Below are positions 49,675 through 58,803 of a DNA stretch of 64,000 nucleotides, in pieces. The stretch is from Neisseriaceae bacterium (GTDB taxonomy: Bacteria > Pseudomonadota > Gammaproteobacteria > Burkholderiales > Chromobacteriaceae): NCBI GenBank assembly GCA_027489245.1, contig JAIYAC010000021.1, positions 62,001 through 126,000 of the forward strand, in the 5' to 3' direction. The notes beneath the pieces are model-generated. The model was given only the letters and a program-made list of their open reading frames with translations. It had not been told where the DNA came from and searched no databases. The first letter of the stretch is position 1; every line of letters begins with the position of its first letter. The translations under genes and the position numbers were made by a program.

Positions 49675-50256
49675 ATGGGTGGCAAACGGGGTGTGATGGG
49701 GGCTATCGGTCGCCTGCTGGTGCGTGGTTGTAGCGCGCTGTCTTTGCTTGGGCTGTTGGCGCAGCCCACTGCTGCCGTGGCGGACACGGTGCCAGGCGAT
49801 GGCACGGTATGGGCTACCGCGGTAGCACGCCATGCTGATAATGGCCGTGCCATTATTTACCGGTATATCAGTGCGCTGCCGGTTACCGTGTCGCGCCAGG
49901 CCTTCCCCGTGCGCATCATTCTGGTATGGCGCTACGACTCGGCCAGTGGCATGCCGCAGAGCGCAGAACGCGAGCGGATGGACCAGATGGAAGACCTGCT
50001 GGCTCCGGCGGTAGAGTCATCTGGGCTGGCCCGTTTGCTGATGGTGTCTACCGGGGAAAACCTGCGGGAGTGGACGTATTACACCCGCGACGAGGAGGCG
50101 TTCATGACGGCGCTGAACCAGGCATTGGGCGGGCAGCCGGCTTTTCCGCTGCAGATTCATATTGCGCCAGACCCGGACTGGCACAGTTACGACACTTTCC
50201 GCCAGAGTGTGGTGGCCTCGGACACACCCGAAGCGCAAGGAGACAGCAAACCATGA
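49675..50256 (+). CDS. Exported DUF695-domain protein
   Basis: The 193-residue product has an N-terminal signal-like stretch (about residues 7-35) and a domain matching DUF695 (VWRYDSASGMP ... ERMDQMEDLLAPAVE ... LREWTYYTRDEEAFMTALN). The function of DUF695 is unknown. The ATG overlaps a GTTGGCCGCA copy; an ATG at 49693 is an alternative. The stop overlaps the next small gene by ATGA. Why it lies in a restriction locus is unclear. Confidence 0.7.
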   Translation: MGGKRGVMGAIGRLLVRGCSALSLLGLLAQPTAAVADTVPGDGTVWATAVARHADNGRAIIYRYISALPVTVSRQAFPVRIILVWRYDSASGMPQSAERERMDQMEDLLAPAVESSGLARLLMVSTGENLREWTYYTRDEEAFMTALNQALGGQPAFPLQIHIAPDPDWHSYDTFRQSVVASDTPEAQGDSKP

Positions 50257-50420
50257 GAATCATTCCGTCATTCAGCCAACGCCGCCTGTAGCAAGGGCTG
50301 GCGCTGGATTTCAACGTGCCTTCCGGGTTTGAAGAGGCTCTGCGCAAACTGATTGAAATGAGCAAGTCTGCAGGGAGTACCACCGTGGTGGCGCTATTGA
50401 AAAGCAAGTTGATTATCTGA
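50253..50420 (+). pseudogene. Small gene interrupted by an amber codon
   Basis: From the ATG coupled to the DUF695 stop, the frame reads 12 codons and then TAG (50289-50291). The same frame then stays open for 43 codons with protein-like sequence (LDFNVPSGFEEALRKLIEMS) and ends at TGA 50420. A 55-residue protein split by one stop is the simplest reading; no family recognised. Confidence 0.45.
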
Positions 50421-50448
50421 ATCTATTTACTAAGCGAGGCGTGTTGGT

Positions 50449-51060
50449 ATGGCATCTGTTCGTCAGCAGTTGGTTGAAGGGGTCCTGGAGGCTGCAAAAG
50501 AAGCAATGACCAAGACAGGGTGCAGCGTGAACGACCTGCCGGAGTATTTCATGGCGGTGAAGGTGGCCGATCATATCTTCGACACCATGCAAACGTATGC
50601 CTTCACGATGGAAGACTCGTTCCAGGCGCTATGTGAAGAGGTGGGTATTGAGCAGTTGCCTGAAGAGTGCCGCGGTAGTGGCCGTGCCGATCTGGTGCTG
50701 CGAGATCGGAAGAGTCGCAACGTAAAGCACGTTGTTGAGTTCAAACGCAGCATAAAGAAAGCTGAACTCAAGAAAGATGCCATTCGGCTGGCTGCGTTGT
50801 GTCAACAAGCACCATCAGGTTACCTGGTAGAGAAGAACTTTCTTGTTGCGGTGACGCATGCTTCGGCTGAGCTGGCGTCGTATCGCGATGATGAAATCAG
50901 TGATTGGCTTCGCGACGTTGAACTTGAGAATGTGACTGTCAAGTCATTCCCAGTCGATTTGAGTAATTTCAAAAGCACACGGATGACGCGTAATGGTGAG
51001 CTGTCTGGCCGTAAGCTGGTGGGTCGTGTTTGGCAGTTCAAATACAGCCCAAGCATCTAA
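50449..51060 (+). CDS. PD-(D/E)XK-like protein of the restriction locus
   Basis: The 203-residue product contains GRADLVL with Asp81 and, 16 residues on, VVEFKRS with Glu97 and Lys99. This is the spacing expected of a PD-(D/E)XK nuclease core. The N-terminal third is helical. It is AT-richer than hsdM and hsdR. The position between hsdS and hsdR suggests an accessory nuclease, but activity is inferred from the motif only. Confidence 0.55.
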   Translation: MASVRQQLVEGVLEAAKEAMTKTGCSVNDLPEYFMAVKVADHIFDTMQTYAFTMEDSFQALCEEVGIEQLPEECRGSGRADLVLRDRKSRNVKHVVEFKRSIKKAELKKDAIRLAALCQQAPSGYLVEKNFLVAVTHASAELASYRDDEISDWLRDVELENVTVKSFPVDLSNFKSTRMTRNGELSGRKLVGRVWQFKYSPSI

Positions 51061-51071
51061 GAGGTTGCACG

Positions 51072-52001
51072 ATGTCGCAAGGCAAATCCATCAAGCTGTT
51101 TCTGGCCGACGGCACGCCGGGCGGCATCATCACCGCCGAGATCATCAACTGGACCGGCCACGTGATCAGCGCGCCGCGTTCGCGGCTGGCCGAGCTGCTG
51201 GCCAGGCCAGAGGCCGCCCGCCCCGGCTTGTATGTGCTGGTAGGCGAGGCGCTGGATGGTAGCGGGCCGCTGGCCTATATCGGCGAGACCGAAAACCTGG
51301 GCGAGCGGCTGAAGGCGCATGCCAAACCGGAAAGCCCGGATGGCAAAGGCGGCAAGGACTTCTGGGACAAGGCCTACGTGATCAGCAGCAAGGACGCCAA
51401 CCTGACCAAAGGCCACTTGCGGTTTGTGGAAAGCCGGCTGATCAGCCAGGCGCTGGCTGCGCACCGTATTCCGCTGGAAAACCAGAAGGGCACGCAGAGC
51501 GAATACGGCGTGCTGCCGGAGGCCGATCAGGCCGACATGCTGTATTTCATCGAACAGATCAAGCTGGTCTTGCCGGTGCTGGGGCTGGATTTGCTGCGCG
51601 AGACCAATGCCCAGGCCGCGGGCCAGCCACAACAAGCCGTGCCGCGTTTCGAGCTGCATGCGCCCAAGCTGGGCATTGCAGCGCAAGCGCTGGAGCAGGA
51701 AGACGAGTTTGTAGTGCTGCGCGGGTCGCTGGCCCGAAGCACATGGAGCCTGCAGCAGGAGGGCAGTGGTTACCAGAAGCTGCACCTGCAGTTGCAACGG
51801 CAGGGCGTGCTGGTTGCGGCCGGAACCGAGTTGCTGCAGTTCAGCTGTGATTACGCCTTCAGCAGCCCCAGTGCCGCCTCTGCTGTGGTGCTGGGCCGTT
51901 CCGATAACGGCCGCAAGTCGTGGCTGCTGGCCGGCACCAAACAAACCTATGGCGACTGGCAGACAGCGCAGCTAATGCAGCCGAATCAGCTGCAATCGTA
52001 G
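51072..52001 (+). CDS. GIY-YIG nuclease family protein with DUF4357
   Basis: The 309-residue product has an N-terminal GIY-YIG domain (GLYVLVG ... LAYIGETENLGERLKAH, about residues 55-95) and a C-terminal DUF4357 domain (FVVLRGSLARSTW ... FSSPSAASAVVLGRSDNGRKSW). Such proteins are frequent next to type I restriction genes. The ATG at 51072 follows GAGGTTG. The target and activity are unknown; a DNA-cleaving or tethering role is inference. Confidence 0.8.
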   Translation: MSQGKSIKLFLADGTPGGIITAEIINWTGHVISAPRSRLAELLARPEAARPGLYVLVGEALDGSGPLAYIGETENLGERLKAHAKPESPDGKGGKDFWDKAYVISSKDANLTKGHLRFVESRLISQALAAHRIPLENQKGTQSEYGVLPEADQADMLYFIEQIKLVLPVLGLDLLRETNAQAAGQPQQAVPRFELHAPKLGIAAQALEQEDEFVVLRGSLARSTWSLQQEGSGYQKLHLQLQRQGVLVAAGTELLQFSCDYAFSSPSAASAVVLGRSDNGRKSWLLAGTKQTYGDWQTAQLMQPNQLQS

Positions 52002-52049
52002 CCGTTAAGGCTACAACCTTGCGGCCAACCTCTTTCACTGAAGACGCGT

Positions 52050-55000
52050 ATGAGTAACCTGCATCAGGAACACCACTTCGAGACCGCCATCTGCGAACAC
52101 CTGGCCGCCAACGGCTGGCTGTATGCCGACGGCGATGCGGCCAACTACGACCGCCAATACGGCCTGTATCTGCCCGATTTGGTGGCCTGGTTGCAAGCCA
52201 CCCAGGCCGACGCCTGGGCGCACCTGGAAAAGAACTACGCTGCCCAGACAACAAAAGTGGTGGCCGAGCGGCTGCGCAAGAGCCTTGGCGAGCGCGGCAC
52301 GCTGGATGTGCTGCGCAATGGATTCGAGCTGGGTGGCACGAAAAAGCCGCTGTCTCTGGTGCAGTTCAAGCCGGCGCTGGCTTTTAACGAACAGCTGGCG
52401 CAGCGTTATGCGGCCAACCGTCTGCGCGTGGTGCGCCAGGTGCGCCACTCGCCCAACCACCCGCACGATGCGGTTGACCTAGTGCTGTTCGTCAACGGCC
52501 TGGCGGTGGCCACGGCGGAGCTGAAATCCGACTTTACCCAGAGCGTGGACGACGCGGTGGACCAATACCGCGCCGACCGCGACCCGGCGCCCAAGGGCGG
52601 GCTGCCGGAGCCGCTGCTGGCGTTCCCCGGCGGGGCGCTGGTGCACTTTGCCGTCAGCCACACCGAGGTGCGCATGTGCACGCGGCTGGCCGGCAGTGCC
52701 AGCGTGTTCCTGCCGTTTAACCGTGGCAATGGCGGTGGTGCCGGTAATGCCCCCAACCCGCACGGCGCGGCCACCGCCTACCTGTGGGAAGAGGTGTGGC
52801 AGCGCGATAGCTGGCTGCAGATTCTGGGCCGCTACCTGATTGGCAAGCGCAACGACAAGCAGCAGCCGGTGGGGGTGATCTTCCCGCGCTACCACCAGCT
52901 GGACGCTACCCGCCGCCTGGTGGCGGACGTGTTGCAGCACGGCCCCGGCCAGCGCTATCTGGTGCAGCATTCGGCCGGCTCCGGCAAGACCAACTCGATT
53001 GCCTGGAGCGCCCACTTTCTGGCCGACCTGCACGATGCGGCCAACGTGAAGCTGTTCGACAGCGTGCTGGTGGTGTCCGATCGCACCGTGCTGGATAGCC
53101 AGCTGCAGGAGGCCATCTTCAGCTTTGAGCGCACCACCGGCGTGGTGGCCACCATCAAGGGCGAGGGCGGCAGCAAGAGCGCCGAGCTGGGCCAGGCGCT
53201 GAAGGACGGCAAGAAGATCATCGTCTGCACCATCCAGACCTTCCCGTTTGCGCTGAAGGCGCTGCAGGAGTTGGCTGCTACCCACCAAGATAACCCCAAG
53301 CGCTTTGCCGTGATCGCCGACGAGGCGCACAGCTCGCAAACCGGCGAGGCGGCGTCCAAGCTCAAACAGCTGTTGTCGGCAGAAGAAATCGCCGAGCTGG
53401 CCGACGGTGGCGAGATCAGCAGCGAAGACATGTTGGCCGCACAGATGGCGGCCCGTGCCGGTAGCGACGGCTTGACCTACGTGGCCTTTACCGCCACGCC
53501 CAAGGGCAAGACGCTGGAGCTGTTCGGCCGCAAGGACGACAACGGCCTGCCGCAGCCCTTCCATGTGTATTCGATGCGCCAGGCCATCGAGGAAGGCTTC
53601 ATCCTCGACGTGCTGAAGAACTACACCAGCTACAAGCTGGCGTTCAAGCTGGCCCACGACGGCAAGGAGTGGGACGACACCCAGGTAGAACGCAGCGAGG
53701 CGATGAAGGGCATCATGCAGTGGGTGCGCCTGCACCCCTACAACATAGCGCAGAAGGTGCAGGTGGTGGTGGAACACTACCGCGACAATGTGCAGCCGCT
53801 GCTGGGCGGCAAGGCCAAAGCCATGGTGGTGGTAGGCAGTCGCAAGGAGGCGGTGCGCTGGCAGAAGGCTATCACCGGCTACATCCAGCGCCAGGGCTAC
53901 GGCTTGGGCTGCCTGGTGGCGTTCTCTGGCGAGGTGGACGACAGCGAGAGCTTCCCCGAGCCGGTGACTGAAGCTAGCCGCGACCTTAACCCCGGCCTGA
54001 AGGGCCGCGACATCCGCGAAGCCTTTGCCGAGCCGGACTACCACCTGCTGCTGGTAGCCAACAAGTTCCAGACCGGTTTCGACCAGCCGCTGCTGTGCGG
54101 CATGTATGTGGACAAGATGCTGGGTGGCATCCAGGCGGTGCAGACGCTGTCGCGGCTGAACCGGGCGCACCCGGGCAAGGACACTACCTACATCCTGGAC
54201 TTCGTCAACGAGCCACCGGCTATCCTGGCGGCGTTCAAGACCTACTACGAGACCGCCGAGCTGGAAGCTTGCACCGACCCCAACCTGGTCTACGATCTGC
54301 GCGCCAAGCTGGATGCAGCAGGCTACTACGATGACTTCGACGTCAACCGCGTGGCCGAGGTGGAGCTGAAGCCAAGCGCCAAACAGAACGAGCTGTCTGC
54401 GGCCATCTTTCCGGTGGCAGACAAGCTGCTGAAGCGCTACAAGCAGGCCCACCTCGACCGTGCCCAGGCGCTGGCGCAGCAAGACGACAAGGCTGCGCAG
54501 GCTGCCAAAGACGTGATGGACGCGCTGCAGTTGTTCAAGGGTGATATGGGTGCCTATGTGCGGCTGTATGCCTTCCTCAGCCAGATCTTCGACTACGGCA
54601 ACACCGACATCGAGAAGCGCCAGCTGTTCTACCGCCGCCTGCTGCCGCTGCTGGAGTTCGGCCGCGAGCGCGATACTGTCGACCTCTCAAAGGTGGTGTT
54701 GACCCACCACACGTTGAAGAACAAAGGCCGCCAAACGCTGTATCTGACCCAGGGCGAGGCGCCCAAGCTGGCCGGCATGGACGCGGTGGGCAGTGGGGCA
54801 GTGCAGGAAAAGCAGAAAGCCTGGCTGGAGGAGATCATCGATAGCCTGAACGGCTTGTTCGAGGGCGAGCTGAGTGACACCGACCAGCTGGTTTACGTGA
54901 ACGGCGTGATCAAGGGCAAGATGCTGGAAGACGAGCTGCTGGTGCAGCAGGCGATGAGCAATACCAAGGAGCAGTTTGCCAACTCGCCCGACCTGGCCAA

Positions 55001-55169
55001 CTCGCTGCTGAACGCCATCATGGATGCGCTGGACGCCCATACCAGCATGAGCAGCCAGGCACTGAACTCGGCCCGCGTGCGCGACGGCATCCGCGATACC
55101 TTGCTAGGGCCGGGGCAGTTATATGAAGCCCTGCGCTTGCGTGCCGAGGCGAATCGCCCGTCCCTGTGA
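52050..55169 (+). CDS. hsdR: Type I restriction endonuclease subunit R
   Basis: HsdR translocates DNA with ATP and cleaves it. The 1039-residue protein has an N-terminal PD-(D/E)XK nuclease core (Asp143, then ELK at 157-159), a Walker A motif AGSGKTN near residue 310, the DEAH box at 424-427, a second RecA-like domain (VANKFQTGFDQP ... QTLSRLNR), and a helical C-terminal part. The length is normal and the frame is intact, so the system looks functional. Five GTTGGCCGCA copies lie in or just before it. Confidence 0.95.
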   Translation: MSNLHQEHHFETAICEHLAANGWLYADGDAANYDRQYGLYLPDLVAWLQATQADAWAHLEKNYAAQTTKVVAERLRKSLGERGTLDVLRNGFELGGTKKPLSLVQFKPALAFNEQLAQRYAANRLRVVRQVRHSPNHPHDAVDLVLFVNGLAVATAELKSDFTQSVDDAVDQYRADRDPAPKGGLPEPLLAFPGGALVHFAVSHTEVRMCTRLAGSASVFLPFNRGNGGGAGNAPNPHGAATAYLWEEVWQRDSWLQILGRYLIGKRNDKQQPVGVIFPRYHQLDATRRLVADVLQHGPGQRYLVQHSAGSGKTNSIAWSAHFLADLHDAANVKLFDSVLVVSDRTVLDSQLQEAIFSFERTTGVVATIKGEGGSKSAELGQALKDGKKIIVCTIQTFPFALKALQELAATHQDNPKRFAVIADEAHSSQTGEAASKLKQLLSAEEIAELADGGEISSEDMLAAQMAARAGSDGLTYVAFTATPKGKTLELFGRKDDNGLPQPFHVYSMRQAIEEGFILDVLKNYTSYKLAFKLAHDGKEWDDTQVERSEAMKGIMQWVRLHPYNIAQKVQVVVEHYRDNVQPLLGGKAKAMVVVGSRKEAVRWQKAITGYIQRQGYGLGCLVAFSGEVDDSESFPEPVTEASRDLNPGLKGRDIREAFAEPDYHLLLVANKFQTGFDQPLLCGMYVDKMLGGIQAVQTLSRLNRAHPGKDTTYILDFVNEPPAILAAFKTYYETAELEACTDPNLVYDLRAKLDAAGYYDDFDVNRVAEVELKPSAKQNELSAAIFPVADKLLKRYKQAHLDRAQALAQQDDKAAQAAKDVMDALQLFKGDMGAYVRLYAFLSQIFDYGNTDIEKRQLFYRRLLPLLEFGRERDTVDLSKVVLTHHTLKNKGRQTLYLTQGEAPKLAGMDAVGSGAVQEKQKAWLEEIIDSLNGLFEGELSDTDQLVYVNGVIKGKMLEDELLVQQAMSNTKEQFANSPDLANSLLNAIMDALDAHTSMSSQALNSARVRDGIRDTLLGPGQLYEALRLRAEANRPSL

Positions 55170-55197
55170 GACCCAGACTACGCCTGTCGCTGGATTG

Positions 55198-55232
55198 AAA
55201 AAGAGCACCTGTAGCCAGGTGCTCTTTTTTTT
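55198..55232. terminator. Bidirectional terminator after hsdR
   Basis: AGAGCACCT (55202-55210) pairs with AGGTGCTCT (55217-55225); A and T runs flank both sides, so it serves hsdR and the convergent gene that ends at 55231. Confidence 0.85.
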
Positions 55233-55767
55233 ATTCCAGCAACTCAGTGCCCAGTAGCAGCTCCGTGCCTAATATAGGGTAGAACCCTTCCGGACATAGC
55301 AGCCTGATGGCGGGCTGCAGGGGCAAGACTGTTGCGGGGGAAGCTACTTGCTCCAGTGCTGCGTCCTGGACGTCTGGTGTGGAGAGAAGCGGGCCGCGAG
55401 ACCAGATGCCACACGTCTCCATCAACATACCATATTGGTAGAGCTGCACAGCCTCTGCTTGGCGGGCGCTCATCGATGCAGCCAACCTCGCACCGTCTTG
55501 CATATCACTCAGCCTGACAGGACTGCCCTCTCTGAGAACCAGGGTGTCCTCTACCAAGGTGTAGCTGTGGCAACGTTGCGCACGTGCATAGCTCGCTGCC
55601 TGGCACAGTGTTGCAGCGGGCATCACCAGGCAATCCCGCATATCGACTTGATGGCGGCGGATGTCGTAACCAAACAGCGGCTCCACGCTGAATGGCAGCC
55701 AGTCGGATAGCCTTGAACCTAGCGCCTCGTTGCAGATGGGCAGAGGGGAAGTTGCGAAATAGCTCAT
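55231..55767 (-). CDS. Unknown protein coupled to the integrase
   Basis: The 178-residue product has no motif I recognise; it ends with a small tandem repeat (LGTELL twice). Its ATG overlaps the integrase stop (ATGA), so it is translated together with the integrase. It could help control integration or excision. At 178 residues and without an HTH, it does not look like a classical excisionase. Confidence 0.55.
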   Translation of the reverse strand: MSYFATSPLPICNEALGSRLSDWLPFSVEPLFGYDIRRHQVDMRDCLVMPAATLCQAASYARAQRCHSYTLVEDTLVLREGSPVRLSDMQDGARLAASMSARQAEAVQLYQYGMLMETCGIWSRGPLLSTPDVQDAALEQVASPATVLPLQPAIRLLCPEGFYPILGTELLLGTELLE

Positions 55768-56945
55768 GCGGGTATCTCCAGCGGGGTAGTCAGGGCAGCA
55801 AGATCGGCGTGGCTGAGGATGAAGGTTTCTATCTGTTGCATGGCTTGGCGCAGGTCATCGGTTTCAAAGCGCACGTAGTTGCGCACGGTGACGTCACCGG
55901 TGGCGATGTGGTTGACCAGCGCTTTCACCAGCAGCGGGTTACCCAGCTGCTTGGCCGCCACCGAAGTAAAGGTGCGTCGCAGGGCGTGCATGGAAAAGCG
56001 CACTGCGCCCTTGTTGGCGGCGATCTGTGCCCAGCGGTCTACCCGATCGACAAAGATCTGGCCTTGCCCGCCAGTGTGTTGCCGGTAGGCCTGTAGCACG
56101 CGCAGCAGCGTCGGCCCGAGTGGCAGCAGGTGATCGCGGTGGTTCTTGGTATCGCGGGCGAGCAGGGTGCCTTCGGTCGGGTTGAAGTCCGACCATTGCA
56201 GCTTCTCCAGCTCGGCTTTGCGAAAGCCGGTGAGCACGGCAGTGAGCAGTAGCACGCGGTAGTGCACTGGCCGTGGCAGCAAGCCTTGGAACCAGACGCC
56301 CAGCTCGCTGGGCTTGATCATGTCGTCTTTGGCGGGCGTGGCCATCAGCATGCCGGCGGCCTTCACCTTGGACTTGGCCTGGCAGACCTGTAGATCGTGC
56401 ACGGCCGCCGCAAAGCGGAGCAGGGAGTCCAGCAGCTGTAGCGTGCCGTTGGCCTTGGCGGGGGATTTGCTGTCCCGCAGGGTCTGGTAAAGCTGAAAGC
56501 AGTCGTCAGGGGTGATGCTGGTCACCGGCTTGTCTGCCAGGTGGGGCAGGTAGAGCCGCATGATCTTGCTGTAGCTCTCCTTGGTGGTGTCCCGCAGCTT
56601 GCGCTTGTTGGTGTATTCCTCGAACACCACCCGCAGTGTCAGCGACGGCTTGCGGGCCTGACGCTCCTCCCGCAGCGAGCGGGGTAGCACCCCCAGACGC
56701 TTCTCGTGGATCAGCCGGAACACCTCTGTGCGGGCATCCTCGACGGTGGTGTGGTTGAACAGACCGAGTTGCACTTTGACCTGCTGACCGTTCAACTGCG
56801 TATGCCAATAAAACGATTTCCGCAGGCTGCCCACTCGGATGAGCAAACCGGGTTGGCGTTTGTCCCGCACCTCGTAACGTGTGCCTTTTGATGCTGGAGG
56901 CAGCTTGGCGATGTAGTGGTCGGTGAGTAAAACTGACATGGTCAT
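55764..56945 (-). CDS. int: Tyrosine integrase, P4 type
   Basis: The 393-residue product has an N-terminal arm-binding domain of the DUF4102 type (RYEVRDKRQPGLLIRVG), a SAM-like core-binding domain, and a catalytic domain. Catalytic residues visible: Arg242 (TGFRKAEL), His320 and Arg323 (HALRRTF), and Tyr357 (VRNYVRF). It reads away from the nearby right attachment site at 57125-57452. It is the likely enzyme that inserted the island into rlmD. Confidence 0.92.
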   Translation of the reverse strand: MTMSVLLTDHYIAKLPPASKGTRYEVRDKRQPGLLIRVGSLRKSFYWHTQLNGQQVKVQLGLFNHTTVEDARTEVFRLIHEKRLGVLPRSLREERQARKPSLTLRVVFEEYTNKRKLRDTTKESYSKIMRLYLPHLADKPVTSITPDDCFQLYQTLRDSKSPAKANGTLQLLDSLLRFAAAVHDLQVCQAKSKVKAAGMLMATPAKDDMIKPSELGVWFQGLLPRPVHYRVLLLTAVLTGFRKAELEKLQWSDFNPTEGTLLARDTKNHRDHLLPLGPTLLRVLQAYRQHTGGQGQIFVDRVDRWAQIAANKGAVRFSMHALRRTFTSVAAKQLGNPLLVKALVNHIATGDVTVRNYVRFETDDLRQAMQQIETFILSHADLAALTTPLEIPA

Positions 56946-57124
56946 TCCCTGTATGAAGGAATTTGGGGAATTATTGGGTAACTTTTCCCCCGCAAACCCT
57001 TGCCCAATCAGGCAAAGGACCTGTCAGTGATGAGCTGAGTCAGCCAACAAAAAAGGACAGCATCCGGTATGAACCGGTGCTGTCCTCAGTGTTTGGCTTC
57101 AGCGCTTAGCTGCTGCCTTGGTGC

Positions 57125-57452
57125 TTACTCCGCCTGCTCGCTAGCGGTGTCACCACCGGCCTGGCGTGCCTCAAAAGCGGCGCGCTTTTCCGCGTTGGCC
57201 GCAGTGCGCGCCTGGAACTCGGCGGTGCGGGCGGCTTTGGCAGCCTGCTTTTCAGCCTTTTCGATGGCACGCAGCTCGGCCAGCTGGGTTTCACGCACTT
57301 CGCGGGCGGCAATGGCGATGGCGCGGGCAGCGTCGCGCTCGGCTTCTTCGCGTGCTTCCATTTCCGCGACTTCCGCGTGGGTCATGCACGGGCTGGTTTT
57401 TTCGAACCAGGCGATGGATTCCACGTGGCCGGTGTGCGGGAACATATTCACG
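57125..57452. repeat. Right 328-bp direct repeat with attachment site
   Basis: It matches 38688-39015 with about 13 mismatches and no indels by hand alignment; the final 33 bases (57420-57452) are identical. Mismatches cluster towards the stop codon. It is the right junction of the island. Confidence 0.85.
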
Positions 57453-58720
57453 ATGCCGGCCGATTTCAGCGTGTAGCCTTTGGTGTGTACCAGGATGCCG
57501 GCGTCACGGGCCAGGGTGGATGGATTGCACGACACGTAGACCAGGCGCTGCGGGGCAGTTTCCTCGGTAAAGGCTTTGACCAGCTGGATGGCGCCGTCGC
57601 GTGGCGGGTCGATCAGCATTTTGTCGAACTTGCCCAGCGATGCCAGCGATTCTTCGGTCACGTCGAACAGGTTGGCCATTTCGTAGCTTACTTTGTGCTG
57701 TAGGCCGTTATGGGTGGCGTTTTCCACGGCGCGTTTTACCAGCGCCTGGCTACCTTCCATGCCGTGTACGGTGGCCCCGCTACGGGCGATGGGCAGGGTG
57801 AAGTTGCCGATGCCGCAGAACATGTCGGCAATGCGCTCGCCGGCTTGCGGGTCCAGCAGGCGCAGGGCGCGGGCGACCATCACGTTGTTGATGTCCGGGT
57901 TCACCTGGGTGAACTCGGTGGGGTAGTAGGGCATTTCCACGTTGAAGTCTGCCAGGCGGTAGGTCAGGCGTGGTGCGTCCAGCGGGTAGATGGGGTAGCA
58001 GGTTTCCGGGCCTTTGGGCTGCAGCCACATTTGCAGCGGGCGGCCGGGCTGGCTGTACTGGTCGGAGAAGCCTTTCAGGATAGCGACGTCGGCGTCGGTA
58101 ATGGCGTCCATATTGCGGAACACCAGGATGTCCACGTCCGAGCCTACGGCCACTTCTACCTGCGGCATGCGGCTGTTGATGGACAGCTGGTAGATCATCT
58201 GGCGCAGTGGGGTAATCAGCGCCGAGATGTGCTTGGGCAGAATGTGGCACTCGTTCATGTCAGCGATGAAGCTGGAGCGCTTTTCATGGAAGCCTACCAG
58301 CACGCCGCCTTTTTTCTCTACCAGGCGGGCAGACAGGCGGGCGCGGTGGCGGTAGCCCCAGGCCGGGCCGGCGATAGGGGTCATCACCACTTGCGGGCGT
58401 ACCTTGCCGATGCGGGCCAGGTTGTCTTCCAGCACGCGCTGCTTGATGGCGACCTGGGCGGTGAACTCGACGTGCTGCATGGAGCAGCCACCGCATACGC
58501 CATAGTGCGGACAGGATGGCTGGGTGCGCATGTAGCTATCTTTCAACACATCTACCGCTACAGCGTTCTCGTAGCTGGGTTTTTTGCGAAAGCTGCTGTA
58601 AGTAACTACCTCGTAAGGCAGTGCGCCTTCGATAAATATTGTCTTGCCTTCGACGTGGGCAACACCACGTCCTTCATGGTCCAGGGATTCGATCTGGGCG
58701 ATTTGTTGCTGTTGAGTCAT
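57125..58720 (-). CDS. rlmD: 23S rRNA m5U1939 methyltransferase (hybrid gene)
   Basis: RlmD methylates U1939 of 23S rRNA. The 531-residue protein has a TRAM-like N-terminus, the 4Fe-4S cysteines Cys70, Cys76 and Cys79 ([10 protein letters not shown]), the SAM region [10 protein letters not shown], and the catalytic Cys in [12 protein letters not shown]. Family members end near [19 protein letters not shown]; this one adds a ~90-residue Ala/Glu/Arg-rich coiled-coil tail. The last 108 codons are duplicated at the far end of the island, so this gene is probably a host 5' part joined to an island-borne 3' part. Confidence 0.93.
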   Translation of the reverse strand: MTQQQQIAQIESLDHEGRGVAHVEGKTIFIEGALPYEVVTYSSFRKKPSYENAVAVDVLKDSYMRTQPSCPHYGVCGGCSMQHVEFTAQVAIKQRVLEDNLARIGKVRPQVVMTPIAGPAWGYRHRARLSARLVEKKGGVLVGFHEKRSSFIADMNECHILPKHISALITPLRQMIYQLSINSRMPQVEVAVGSDVDILVFRNMDAITDADVAILKGFSDQYSQPGRPLQMWLQPKGPETCYPIYPLDAPRLTYRLADFNVEMPYYPTEFTQVNPDINNVMVARALRLLDPQAGERIADMFCGIGNFTLPIARSGATVHGMEGSQALVKRAVENATHNGLQHKVSYEMANLFDVTEESLASLGKFDKMLIDPPRDGAIQLVKAFTEETAPQRLVYVSCNPSTLARDAGILVHTKGYTLKSAGIVNMFPHTGHVESIAWFEKTSPCMTHAEVAEMEAREEAERDAARAIAIAAREVRETQLAELRAIEKAEKQAAKAARTAEFQARTAANAEKRAAFEARQAGGDTASEQAE

Positions 58721-58803
58721 TGTTTTTTAAAGTCAAAATGCGTTGGCAAAGACCGCAATTGTCGCAGAAACCACAGCAAAACGCACGGTGCCAGGTTGGC
58801 CGC

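Larger units (their letters stand above)
39016..57452. mobile_element. Integrative genomic island in rlmD (about 18.4 kb)
   Basis: The segment is bounded by the 328-bp direct repeats of the rlmD 3' end and carries a P4-type tyrosine integrase next to its right end. Cargo: Fic protein, a structured RNA, an AlpA/Rep-like fusion, small ORFs, and a type I restriction-modification locus with accessory nucleases. No relaxase or conjugation genes were seen, so it is likely mobilised by other means or fixed. The left 7 kb lacks the genome's GTTGGCCGCA repeat, while the restriction arm has many copies. Confidence 0.8.
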
